From: Terriglobia bacterium
Lineage (GTDB): Bacteria > Acidobacteriota > Vicinamibacteria > Vicinamibacterales > CAVVIG01
Direction: 5' to 3'
NCBI GenBank assembly: GCA_020073005.1
Contig: JAIQFX010000045.1
Coordinates: forward strand, 1-61,671
DNA length: 61,671 bases
The notes under the pieces are model-generated. The model was given only the letters and a program-made list of their open reading frames with translations, ran no database searches and was not told the DNA's origin. This document shows, piece after piece, positions 35,358 to 43,267 of the stretch; positions within the stretch are counted from its first letter, which is position 1; the number at the start of each line of letters is the position of its first letter. The position numbers and the translations under genes are program-made.

Positions 35358-37562
35358 GTCCATTACTTCGTCGAAATCCGTCTTCCGCACTTCAAACGAC
35401 CGCCCGCGGCTGCCGCGCTGGAATTCCGCAATCGCGAGCAGCGCCGCCTTCTTGCACAGGCTCTCGATGTCGGCGCCGGTCATCCCGCCGGTCTTCGCCG
35501 CGACGTCGGCGATCGCGACGTCGTCCGCGAGCGGCACGCGCCGGCAGCAGAGCCGGATGATCGCCTCCCGCGCGGCCGCGTCGGGGTTGGCAAAGCGAAC
35601 GATATAGTCGAACCGGCCGCTTCGCAAGAGCGCAGGATCGACGCGCTCCGGGCGATTGGTCGCCGCGAGCAGGATCACGCCCTTGACGTCGCGCAGGTTG
35701 TCGATTTCGCGCAACAGCTGACCGAGAATTCGCTGGTGCACGTCGGCTCCGAGCTGTTCACCGCTCAGCCGTGGCGCCAGCGCGTCGATCGTGTCGAAGA
35801 AGAGCAGGCACGGCGCCGCGCGCCTCGCCTTCTTGAAGACCTCGCGGAGCGCCTTCTCGGATTCGCCGAGCCACTTCGAGTAGAGCTGCGGGCCGTCGAC
35901 CGCGATCAGCGGGATCTGTTTCTCGCCCGACAGCGCGCGCGCCATCGCGGTCTTGCCGGTGCCCGACGGACCGACGAGCAGGATGCCGCGCGTCGGCGTC
36001 AGGCCGACCTGCCTGTACAAATTGTCCAGATCATCGGCGCCGTCGTGCGCGTGCGCGTGCTGGACGACGGCGTCGAGCAGGCGCTTGATGTCGTCGAGCC
36101 CGCCGAGCGACGCGAACGTCGACGCGCTCTTCTCGATGAAGAACTCGCGCGTCGCGCTCGGCTCGACTTCCTTCAGCCCGGCGACGCAGTCCTCCTGCGT
36201 CACCAGCAGCGTCGACAGATCGGCGTCTTCGTCGGAATTCGTGGCGTCCGCCTTCAGGCGGACCTCTTCGGTGGTGGTCCGGCTGAAGCCGGACCCCACG
36301 GACCGCACCATCGTGAGAAACCGCCGCAGCGCGATCATGCCGATTTCCTGGCACAGGGCTTCGAGATCGGCGCCGACGAAACCATGCGACTGCTCGGCGA
36401 TCGCGCGCAGGTCGACGTCGGGGCCGAGCGGCATCGCGCGCGTGTGGATCCTCAGAATCTGCAGCCGCGCCTGCGTGTTCGGCACGCCGATCTCGATCTC
36501 GCGATCGAATCGCCCGGGCCGCCGCAGCGCCGGGTCCAGCACTTCCGGAATGTTCGTCGCGCCCATGACGATCACCTGGCCGCGCGAGACGAAGCCATCC
36601 ATCAGGCTCAGCAGCTGCGCGACGACGCGCTTCTCGACTTCGCCGGACACCTCGGCGCGCTTCGGCGCGACGGCGTCGATCTCGTCGATGAAGAGAATCG
36701 ACGGCGCGTGCCGCGCCGCTTCCTCGAAGACCTCCCGGAGCTTGGCTTCGCTCTCGCCGTAGAACTTCCGCATGATCTCGGGGCCGTTGAGGTGGATGAA
36801 GTGGACGCGGCTCTCGGCGGCGACCGCGCGGGCCAGCAGCGTCTTGCCGGTGCCGGGCGGGCCGTAGAGCAGGACGCCTTTCGGCGCGAGGATCCCCAGC
36901 CGCTCGAAGATGCGCGAGTGCTTGAGCGGCAGCTCGACCATCTCGCGCACGCGCGCGAGTTCGCGCTCCAGCCCGCCGATGTCCTCGTACGACACGGACG
37001 GCGCCCGCGCCGCGGTCTGCTCGCCCTCGACGATGCGGATGTCCGTGCGCCTGCCGATCACGACGACGCCGTTTGGAATCGTGCGGACGACCTGGAAATT
37101 GATCGCCTTGGCGTACGTCGGCACGCGGACGACGCCGCCCGAGACGACGGGCACGCCGTCGAGATCTTCGAGCATACGCTCGGGCGCGACGATCGCCGGC
37201 GCCGCGCCCGCCCAGAGCGGCGTGAACCGCACGGCGACCGCGGGCGCGTGTTCGACGATCGCGACCGTCACCTGCTCGTCGAGCCCCGCGCCGCAGTTGC
37301 TGCGCGCGGTGCCGTCGATCTGGATCAGGTCGTCGTGGCCCGGCTCCGACAGTTCCGCGCGCGCCACGGTCGTCGTCCGTCCGGTGATTTTCAGAATGTC
37401 CCCGGGACGCGCGCCGATCCGGATGAGGTTGTCGGGCGCCAGCCGCGCAATCGCGTGGCCGGTGTCCTCGACGCGCGCTTCCGCCACGCGCAGCGCGATC
37501 GCGGCCGCCGGCGCGGTCTGCGTGGAGTCAGGGGCTTCGCGATCGTCCGACGGAGACGTCAT
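35328..37562 (-). CDS. Cdc48/VAT-like double AAA+ ATPase
   Basis: 744 residues from ATG 37562. Residues 20-185 are a Cdc48 N-like double-psi barrel region (RVAEARVEDTGHAIARL...GDILKITG). D1: Walker A GPPGTGKT (234-241), Walker B FIDEID with Glu294, and arginine-finger motif RRPGRFDREIEIG. D2: Walker A GPSGTGKT (531-538), Walker B FFDTID in which the catalytic Glu is Thr591. Between D1 and D2, residues about 423-441 (VGSGFSRTTTEEVRLKADAT) are encoded by paired palindromes, and the C-terminus VRLKPDTTS likewise. Such unfoldases remodel proteins; here D2 probably binds but does not hydrolyse ATP (inference). It heads the oxidoreductase operon, 56 bp upstream of gamma. Confidence 0.92.
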   Translation of the reverse strand: MTSPSDDREAPDSTQTAPAAAIALRVAEARVEDTGHAIARLAPDNLIRIGARPGDILKITGRTTTVARAELSEPGHDDLIQIDGTARSNCGAGLDEQVTVAIVEHAPAVAVRFTPLWAGAAPAIVAPERMLEDLDGVPVVSGGVVRVPTYAKAINFQVVRTIPNGVVVIGRRTDIRIVEGEQTAARAPSVSYEDIGGLERELARVREMVELPLKHSRIFERLGILAPKGVLLYGPPGTGKTLLARAVAAESRVHFIHLNGPEIMRKFYGESEAKLREVFEEAARHAPSILFIDEIDAVAPKRAEVSGEVEKRVVAQLLSLMDGFVSRGQVIVMGATNIPEVLDPALRRPGRFDREIEIGVPNTQARLQILRIHTRAMPLGPDVDLRAIAEQSHGFVGADLEALCQEIGMIALRRFLTMVRSVGSGFSRTTTEEVRLKADATNSDEDADLSTLLVTQEDCVAGLKEVEPSATREFFIEKSASTFASLGGLDDIKRLLDAVVQHAHAHDGADDLDNLYRQVGLTPTRGILLVGPSGTGKTAMARALSGEKQIPLIAVDGPQLYSKWLGESEKALREVFKKARRAAPCLLFFDTIDALAPRLSGEQLGADVHQRILGQLLREIDNLRDVKGVILLAATNRPERVDPALLRSGRFDYIVRFANPDAAAREAIIRLCCRRVPLADDVAIADVAAKTGGMTGADIESLCKKAALLAIAEFQRGSRGRSFEVRKTDFDEVMDVRLKPDTTS
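36246..36294. repeat. paired palindromes inserted in frame in the AAA gene
   Basis: GTCCGCCTTCAGGCGGAC (36246-36263) and GTCCGGCTGAAGCCGGAC (36277-36294), between the D1 and D2 coding regions. Confidence 0.94.
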
Positions 37563-37897
37563 GTCGTCGCGGTCTCGACAAGGAGGCGCCGCTGCAGCTG
37601 CGTCACGAAGCGATCGAAGACGGCGACGAGCTTCTGTTGATCGGGGTGGTCCGGCGGTTCGGCCGCGACGGCGACGCCGGTGCGCTCGCTGCCGCTGTCG
37701 CTGAGCCGGATGGTGCCGAGGTTGATGTGCTCGATGGCCCAGCCGTCGGTGCGGACCGAGGTGACCGACAGGCTGAGCACGTCGGGCGTGCTCTCCCACG
37801 GCACGACAATCGCGCTGACGTGACCCTGGGTGCGGGCGTACTCCTCGATCGCGCGGGCGATGACTTTAGGAGCGCCGGAGACGGTGAAAGAGACCAT
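37559..37897 (-). CDS. small protein of unknown function, coupled to the AAA gene
   Basis: 112 residues from ATG 37897. Its stop overlaps the AAA start (ATGA, 37559-37562), so it is the first gene of the - strand operon and translationally coupled. Sequence: VSGAPKVIARAIEEYARTQG, HVSAIVVPWESTPDVLSLSV, then a C-terminal helix FDRFVTQLQRRLLVE. No cysteines and no known domain. Could be an adaptor or regulator of the AAA protein. Confidence 0.72.
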   Translation of the reverse strand: MVSFTVSGAPKVIARAIEEYARTQGHVSAIVVPWESTPDVLSLSVTSVRTDGWAIEHINLGTIRLSDSGSERTGVAVAAEPPDHPDQQKLVAVFDRFVTQLQRRLLVETATT

Positions 37898-37900
37898 CAC

Positions 37901-37983
37901 GAAACCTGAAACTGAAAACTGAAAACAGAAAAGTGCAGGCGGGGCTTCACTTTCAACGTTTCCCTTTTCACTTCTAACTTTCT
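37901..37983. repeat. inverted heptamer array between divergent genes
   Basis: Units GAAACCT, GAAACTG, AAAACTG, AAAACAG, AAAAGTG (37901-37935) face units CACTTTC, AACGTTT, CCCTTTT, CACTTCT, AACTTTC (37949-37983). It fills almost the whole gap between the AAA operon and the GntR gene. Confidence 0.85.
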
Positions 37984-37984
37984 G

Positions 37985-38008
37985 TATACTGGCCCAGTGG
38001 TCGAACCA
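37985..38008 (+). promoter_or_regulatory. -10 box and possible GntR operator at the regulator's own start
   Basis: TATACT at 37985-37990 is 6 bases before the GTG start at 37997. TGGTCGAACCA (37998-38008) is a palindrome of the TGGTnnnACCA form used by FadR-type GntR regulators and sits over the start codon. Confidence 0.45.
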
Positions 38009-38773
38009 GTTAAGGGTCAAAGTCTGACACCCGTCCGGAGCGGTGTCAAGCGTGGATCGCGCAACGCGCGGTCGAGCGTGATCGCCCCGCTCAAGAAGAC
38101 GCGCGTCGCCGAGGCGATCGCCGATCGCATTCGCGAGCTGATCCTCGACCGGACCTTCGCGGCGGGCGAGCCGCTGCCCGGCGAGCGCGATCTCGCCGAG
38201 CGCTTCGGCGTCAGCCGCGGGTCGGTGCGCGACGCGCTCCGCACGCTCGAGACGATCGGCCTCATCGAGACGCGCCACGGCCAGGGCACGTTTCCCAAGG
38301 AGCTCGACCTCGACCGGCTCGTCGCGCCGCTGGCGTCGGTCCTGACCTACAGCCACGATCTGCAGGACGAGTTGCTCGACGTGCGCCGGATGTTCGAGCC
38401 CGCGGTGGCGCGCGCCGCCGCGGCGCGCGTGAGCGGCGAGGATCTCGCCGAGATGGAGCAGCTCATTCACGCGCAGCGGCAGAAGCTGAAGACGGGCCGG
38501 TCGGCGATCGTCGAGGACACGGCGTTCCACGCCGTGCTCGCGCGCGCGACGGGCAATCGCGTCATCGTCCGCATCATGGAGACGCTCAACGATCTGCTCG
38601 TCGAGTCGCGGAAGCTCACGCTCAAGCAGAAGGGCCGGCCCGCGCGATCGCTCAGGGGCCACGAGAACGTCGTGGCGGCGCTGCGTGTGCACGACGGTGA
38701 AGCGGCCGGCCGCGCGATGCTCAATCACATCGATCAGATCGCCGATCTGCTGCAGCGGCCCATTGCGGAATGA
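37997..38773 (+). CDS. GntR-family (FadR subfamily) transcription regulator
   Basis: 258 residues from GTG 37997; a GTG at 38078 is an alternative that removes 27 poorly conserved residues. Winged helix: VAEAIADRIRELILDRTFAAGEPLPGERDLAERFGVSRGSVRDALR with wing GLIETRHGQGTF. The C-terminal helical FCD effector domain holds LDVRRMFEPAVARAAA, EDTAFHAVLARATGN and GHENVVAALRVHD, with the usual Asp/His metal-site positions. Effectors of this group are small organic acids. It probably controls the catabolic genes that follow, and itself. Its last residues IAE and stop come from a heptamer repeat. Confidence 0.92.
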   Translation: MVEPVKGQSLTPVRSGVKRGSRNARSSVIAPLKKTRVAEAIADRIRELILDRTFAAGEPLPGERDLAERFGVSRGSVRDALRTLETIGLIETRHGQGTFPKELDLDRLVAPLASVLTYSHDLQDELLDVRRMFEPAVARAAAARVSGEDLAEMEQLIHAQRQKLKTGRSAIVEDTAFHAVLARATGNRVIVRIMETLNDLLVESRKLTLKQKGRPARSLRGHENVVAALRVHDGEAAGRAMLNHIDQIADLLQRPIAE

Positions 38774-38792
38774 GGATTGCGGGCTGCGATGA
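38765..38792. repeat. heptamer array carrying one stop and one start codon
   Basis: Units GCGGAAT, GAGGATT, GCGGGCT, GCGATGA. The TGA ending the GntR gene and the ATG of the next gene both lie in it. Same unit type as at 29980. Confidence 0.85.
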
Positions 38793-39529
38793 CTGAGATG
38801 ATTCAAGCGGCGCTCGATCAGATCGAGGCGCTGGCGGTGCGTGGACGCCGGCTGAAAGAGACGCGGTCGGTCGACGCGATCCGCGCGTGGCAGCAGGACT
38901 GCGCGGCGCTCGTCAATCAGCTGTCCGGCGGGAGCAAGGCGCACTGGCTGTCGCGCGCGTTCAGCCAGGCGTTTCTCGTCCGCTCGACCGACGGTGGCGT
39001 CGTCGTCGAGGCGTCATCCGCGGAGATTGTCGAGCGGCTGCTGGACGTCCTGTCGCAGGCGAGCGTGTCGGTCGCGCAGTTGGGGACGGGTCTCGGAACC
39101 GACGCGCACCGAGACCCGTCCCCAAGGCGTTTCGAGTTCGTGCACAACGCCGAGCTGCGCCCCGTCCTCGAGCGCGCGCTGACCGACGGCAGAGCGGCGC
39201 TCGACGCCGGCGACGCGCGGCTGGCGCTGATCCTTCTGTCGAGCGTCCTCGAAGCGATCCTTACTGATGCGCTGCGGGGCGCTTCCAGCCCCCAGCCCCC
39301 AGCCACCGAGATTTCGGCCTGGTCTTTTGATGAGCGGATTGCGGCTGCGGAACGCGCCGGTCTGATTCGCGGCGGATGCGCGCGGCTCCCGGTGGTCGCG
39401 CGGCGCTATCAGGATCTCGGGGAGGCCGACGCAACCGTCGCGGCCCAACCGCTCGTCAGCGAGCGCGACGCCCGCGTCACCAGCCAGGTCCTCAACATCG
39501 TCATGCGAGACTTGGATCCCGGCCGCTAG
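38789..39529 (+). CDS. protein of unknown function with two in-frame repeat insertions
   Basis: 246 residues from ATG 38789. Mostly helical: MIQAALDQIEALAVRGRRLK, DCAALVNQLSGGSKAHWLSR, RALTDGRAALDAGDARLALI, LLSSVLEAILTDAL. No known domain recognised. Two segments look foreign: QLGTGLGTDAHRDPSPRR is encoded by a perfect 17-bp inverted repeat, and SSPQPPA by CAGCCCC heptamers. The absence of a frame break suggests the protein tolerates them. Located between the GntR gene and the OFA transporter gene. Confidence 0.75.
   Translation: MTEMIQAALDQIEALAVRGRRLKETRSVDAIRAWQQDCAALVNQLSGGSKAHWLSRAFSQAFLVRSTDGGVVVEASSAEIVERLLDVLSQASVSVAQLGTGLGTDAHRDPSPRRFEFVHNAELRPVLERALTDGRAALDAGDARLALILLSSVLEAILTDALRGASSPQPPATEISAWSFDERIAAAERAGLIRGGCARLPVVARRYQDLGEADATVAAQPLVSERDARVTSQVLNIVMRDLDPGR
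39080..39125. repeat. perfect 17-bp inverted repeat in a coding region
   Basis: Arms TTGGGGACGGGTCTCGG (39080-39096) and the exact complement (39109-39125), 12-base loop. Confidence 0.95.
39286..39306. repeat. three heptamers (CAGCCCC) in a coding region
   Basis: Units CAGCCCC, CAGCCCC, CAGCCAC, in frame in the unknown-function gene at 38789. Confidence 0.85.
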
Positions 39530-39547
39530 ACCTGCGCTAAGCTACGC

Positions 39548-39599
39548 GGGGTCCGACGGGGGTCGGACCGGGGTCGGACCGGGGTCGGACCCTGTTGCA
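39548..39599. repeat. 11-bp tandem array, inverted copy
   Basis: Repeats of GGGGTCGGACC ending CCCTGTTGC: the reverse complement of the array at 12301. It lies just upstream of the OFA transporter ribosome binding site. Confidence 0.93.
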
Positions 39600-39627
39600 G
39601 TTTTTGCCACACGGAGGCGGCCGACCG

Positions 39628-40920
39628 ATGGCACAGAGCGAACCTTCCAGCAGCACGCTGCCAGTCAATCGCTGGCTTCAGCTCGTGGCGGGCGTCATCT
39701 GCATGGTGATGATCGCCAATCTCCAGTACGGCTGGACCTACTTCGTCGATCCCATCAACGCGCGATTCCATTGGGGCCGCACGGACATTCAGGTCGCGTT
39801 CACGATCTTCGTCGCGACCGAGACGTGGCTCGTGCCGGTCGAGGGCTGGTTCGTCGATCGCTTCGGTCCGCGGATGGTCGTGATGTTCGGCGGCGTCGTC
39901 GTCGCGCTGGCCTGGGCGTTCAATTCGATGGCGACGTCGCTGCCGATGCTCTACGCGGGCATGGCGCTCTCGGGCGTCGGGGCGGGCGCGGTGTACGGCA
40001 CGTGCGTCGGCAACGCGCTCAAGTGGTTCGCCGATCGGCGCGGGCTGGCGGCGGGACTCACGGCCGCGGGATTCGGCGCGGGCGCCGCGGCGACCGTCTA
40101 TCCCATCGTGACCACGATCAGCACCTACGGGTACGACAAAGCGTTTCTCTGGTTCGGCGTCGGCCAGGGGCTCGTGATTCTCGTGCTGTCGCAATTCCTC
40201 AAGGCGCCGAAGCCCGGCGAAGCGCCGGCGGCGGCGCGCAAGCTCGCGCAGACGACGCGCGACTTCAGGCCGATGGAGATGATCGGCACGCCGATCTTCT
40301 GGATCCTCTACGTGATGTTCGTGCTCGTGGCGGCGAGCGGGCTCGTGGTGACGGCGCAGGTCGCGCCCATCGCGAAGGATTACAAGGTCGCGACGCTGCC
40401 CGTCAATTTCCTGTTCATCACGTCGACCGTCCTCGTCATGGCCGGCATCGTGGACAACATCCTCAACGGGCTGGCGCGGCCGACGTTCGGGTGGGTGTCG
40501 GATCACATCGGACGCGAGAACACGATGGCCATAGTGTTCGTCGCCGGTGCGTGCGCGTACTGGGCGCTTGGCACGATCGGCAACACGCCGTGGATGTTCA
40601 TCGCGACGGCGGGTCTGGTCTACTTCACGTGGGGCGAGATCTACAGTCTGTTCCCGGCGCTGTGCACGGACACGTACGGGTCGAAGTACGCGACGACCAA
40701 CGCCGGCCTGCTCTACACGGCGAAAGGCACGGCGTCGTTCCTCGTGCCGGTGGCGAGCTGGATCCAGAGCTCCACGGGCGGCTGGCACGCCGTGTTCGTT
40801 GTCGCCACGATTGCGAACCTCGCCGTGGCCGCCGCCGCGCTCTTCGTCATCAAGCCCATGCGCGCGGCGCACCAGGCCGGTCGCGCGGCGGCGCAGGCCG
40901 TTCCCGCGCCCGCGAAATGA
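39628..40920 (+). CDS. MFS transporter, oxalate/formate antiporter (OFA) family
   Basis: 430 residues from ATG 39628, with GGAGG upstream. Twelve hydrophobic segments. QYGWTYFVDPINARFHWGRTDIQVAFTIF and DRFGPRMVVMFGG match the OFA/OxlT branch; ALKWFADRRGLAAGLTAAGFGAGAA is the cytoplasmic hinge motif of this family, and RPTFGWVSDHIGREN the second-half MFS signature. Substrates of the family are small dicarboxylates and monocarboxylates. Its stop overlaps the hydratase start (ATGA). Confidence 0.92.
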   Translation: MAQSEPSSSTLPVNRWLQLVAGVICMVMIANLQYGWTYFVDPINARFHWGRTDIQVAFTIFVATETWLVPVEGWFVDRFGPRMVVMFGGVVVALAWAFNSMATSLPMLYAGMALSGVGAGAVYGTCVGNALKWFADRRGLAAGLTAAGFGAGAAATVYPIVTTISTYGYDKAFLWFGVGQGLVILVLSQFLKAPKPGEAPAAARKLAQTTRDFRPMEMIGTPIFWILYVMFVLVAASGLVVTAQVAPIAKDYKVATLPVNFLFITSTVLVMAGIVDNILNGLARPTFGWVSDHIGRENTMAIVFVAGACAYWALGTIGNTPWMFIATAGLVYFTWGEIYSLFPALCTDTYGSKYATTNAGLLYTAKGTASFLVPVASWIQSSTGGWHAVFVVATIANLAVAAAALFVIKPMRAAHQAGRAAAQAVPAPAK

Positions 40921-41714
40921 CGCCGATTGCGGAGGAGCTGCAGGCGGCCTACGCCGGGCGCCGCCTGATCACGCCTCCATCCGTCCGGCCGGGCGGCCTC
41001 GATCTCGCGACGGCGTACAGGATCGAACACGAGATCGCGCAGTCGCGCCGCGCGGCGGGCCACGCGATCGTCGGCTGGAAAGTCGGCAATTCGAACCCCG
41101 ATCGCTGGGCGGCGCTCAAGCTCGACACCGTCACGTGGGCGCACATGTACGACGACACGGTGCGCTACGCCGACTGGAACGACGCGACGCTCTCCATCGC
41201 GCCGATGCTCTCCCCGAAGATCGAGCCCGAGATCGTTTTCAAGCTCGCGCGGCCGCCGGCGTCCGGCGATGCCGCGGCCGTCCTCGAAGCGACCGAGTGG
41301 ATCGCGCTCGGCTTCGAGATCATCGACTGTGTGTTTCCGGAGTGGAAGGCGACGCCCCTCGATTTCATCGCCTCGCGCGGCGTGCATGCGGCGCTCGTCG
41401 TCGGCGAGCCGGTCTACATCGAGCCGGACGAGATCGCGAAGTTCGCGGGCGAGCTCGCGGACTTCACCGTCCGTCTGCTGAGAAACAACGAACTCGTCGC
41501 GGAGGGGGCGGGCACGAGCGTGTTCAAGAGTCCGGCGCTCTGCGTGGGCGAGTTGGCCGCGGCGATGACGCGCCGCGGCGGCGAGACGCTGCAGGCCGGC
41601 GACGTCATCACCACCGGCTCGTTGACGACCGCGATGCCCATCGCGGCGGGGCAGACATGGATCGCATCGCTCAACGGGATTCCTCCGTCGGCGCTGACGC
41701 TGCGCATCAAGTAG
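40917..41714 (+). CDS. 2-keto-4-pentenoate hydratase / fumarylacetoacetase-fold protein
   Basis: 265 residues, start coupled to the transporter stop by 4 bp. GWKVGNSN, a metal-site triad typical of the FAH fold (PKIEPEIVF; FEIIDCVFPEW) and LQAGDVITTGSLTTAMPIAAG. Family members hydrate 2-oxopent-4-enoate-type products of meta-cleavage or decarboxylate related 2-oxo acids. Without the rest of a meta pathway here, the exact substrate is open. Confidence 0.88.
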   Translation: MTPIAEELQAAYAGRRLITPPSVRPGGLDLATAYRIEHEIAQSRRAAGHAIVGWKVGNSNPDRWAALKLDTVTWAHMYDDTVRYADWNDATLSIAPMLSPKIEPEIVFKLARPPASGDAAAVLEATEWIALGFEIIDCVFPEWKATPLDFIASRGVHAALVVGEPVYIEPDEIAKFAGELADFTVRLLRNNELVAEGAGTSVFKSPALCVGELAAAMTRRGGETLQAGDVITTGSLTTAMPIAAGQTWIASLNGIPPSALTLRIK

Positions 41715-41729
41715 CCTTCACGAAATGAA

Positions 41730-42016
41730 CCACGGAGGACACGGGGGACACGGAGGGAAGTTAGCCACCGAGACACGGACACCGAGGGAAACACGATTAA
41801 CCGCAGAGCGCGCTGAGATCGCAGAGCGCGCTTGACTGAGATTCGGCGGGCGCCGCGAAGCGGCGTCCCAGGCGTCACGAATCAGCAGACGAGCAAGACA
41901 TGGACGGTCGTCGCTCTTGCTCGTCTGCTGATTCGTGCCGCCTGCAAGCGGCCTGCAACGCAGGCCGCCCCGCCGAATCGTCAAGGCGCACCTCCGTTCC
42001 TCCGTGTCCTCCGTGG
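41730..42016. repeat. repeat-filled intergenic region with nested hairpins
   Basis: The 398-bp gap 41715-42112 holds no supportable gene. It contains: the 27-bp 9-mer repeat (41730-41756); a tandem 18-bp duplication around CGCAGAGCGCGC (about 41803-41838); a perfect 22-bp inverted repeat with arms at 41877-41898 and 41915-41936; a nested outer pair ATTCGGCGGG / CCCGCCGAAT (41841-41850, 41969-41978); and an inverted copy of the first repeat (41999-42016). Confidence 0.9.
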
Positions 42017-42112
42017 TTATCTTCTTCTTCGTTCTTCTTCGTGTCTTCGTGGCCACCTTCCGTCCGTACGTCAGTTCCAGTATTGTTGAGCGTCCAGTGA
42101 GGTGACCTGCGC

Positions 42113-43267
42113 GTGAAGAGCGGGCGGCATTTTCTCCAGATTCCCGGGCCCACGAACGTTCCCGATCGCGTACTGCGGGCGCTGGCGCAGCCGACGATCG
42201 ATCATCGCGGGCCGGAGTTCGCCGCGCTTGGGCGTGACGTCATCGATGGACTGAAGCGCGTCTTCCAGACACGCGGCGCCGTCGTCATCTATCCCTCGTC
42301 TGGCACCGGCGCATGGGAAGCGGCGCTCGTGAACACGCTGTCGCCTGGCGACACCGTGCTCATGGCCGAGACCGGACACTTCGCCACGCTGTGGCGCGAC
42401 ATGGCCGCGCGCCTCGGAGTGAACGTCGACTTCGTGCCCGGCGACTGGCGCCACGGGGTCGACCCCGCCGCGATTGCCGCGAAGCTCGACGCCGACAAGG
42501 CACGCGCGATCAAAGCCGTCGCGATCGTCCACAACGAAACCTCGACCGGTGTCACGAGCCGCGTCGCGGACGTGCGCGCGCAGATCGACGCGGCGAAACA
42601 TCCGGCGCTCCTGCTCGTCGACACGATCTCGTCGCTCGGATCGATCGACTATCGCCACGACGAGTGGGGCGTCGACGTCACCGTCAGCGGATCGCAGAAG
42701 GGCCTGATGCTGCCGCCGGGTCTCGGCTTCAACGCGGTCAGCGAGAAGGCGATCGCGGCGTCGAAGACCGCGCGGCTGCCGCGCGCGTACTGGGACTGGA
42801 CGCCGATGATCAAGGACAACGCGTCCGGCTTCTTTCCGTACACGCCCGCGACGAATCTGCTCTATGGTCTGCGCGAGGCGCTGGCGATGTTGACGGAGCA
42901 GGGACTGCCGGCGGTGTTCGCCCGGCACTGCCGCCATGCCGAGGCGACGAGACGCGCCGTTCGCGCGTGGGGACTCGAGGTGCTGTGCGTGAATCCCGCG
43001 GAGTACAGCAGCTCGCTCACGGCCGTGCTGATGCCGGACGGCCACGACGCCGACGCGTTCCGCAGGGTCGTGCTCGATCGCTTCGACATGTCGCTCGGCA
43101 CCGGTCTCGGACAGCTGAAGGGAAAGATCTTCCGTATCGGTCACCTCGGCGACTTCAACGATCTGATGCTCGCCGGCACGCTGAGCGGGGTCGAGATGGG
43201 ACTGGCGGCGTCCGGCGTCCCGTTCACGCGCGGCGGCGTGATGGCGGCGCTCGAGTATCTTGTCTGA
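42113..43267 (+). CDS. class V aminotransferase (alanine/serine--glyoxylate type)
   Basis: 384 residues from a GTG start. FLQIPGPTNVPDRVLRAL and HRGPEF are typical of alanine-glyoxylate/serine-glyoxylate aminotransferases. PLP site: VSGSQKGLMLPPG with Lys196 as Schiff-base lysine and VDTISSLGSIDY with the ring-contacting Asp. Probable reaction: glyoxylate plus an amino donor to glycine plus an oxo acid. It overlaps the next gene slightly (43260-43267), which argues for an operon with the amidase. Confidence 0.9.
   Translation: MKSGRHFLQIPGPTNVPDRVLRALAQPTIDHRGPEFAALGRDVIDGLKRVFQTRGAVVIYPSSGTGAWEAALVNTLSPGDTVLMAETGHFATLWRDMAARLGVNVDFVPGDWRHGVDPAAIAAKLDADKARAIKAVAIVHNETSTGVTSRVADVRAQIDAAKHPALLLVDTISSLGSIDYRHDEWGVDVTVSGSQKGLMLPPGLGFNAVSEKAIAASKTARLPRAYWDWTPMIKDNASGFFPYTPATNLLYGLREALAMLTEQGLPAVFARHCRHAEATRRAVRAWGLEVLCVNPAEYSSSLTAVLMPDGHDADAFRRVVLDRFDMSLGTGLGQLKGKIFRIGHLGDFNDLMLAGTLSGVEMGLAASGVPFTRGGVMAALEYLV

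Noticed and set aside
41900-42100. Small open frame in the 41.7-42.1 kb gap
   Set aside because: Made of repeat arms and Cys/Ser-rich translation; no ribosome binding site.
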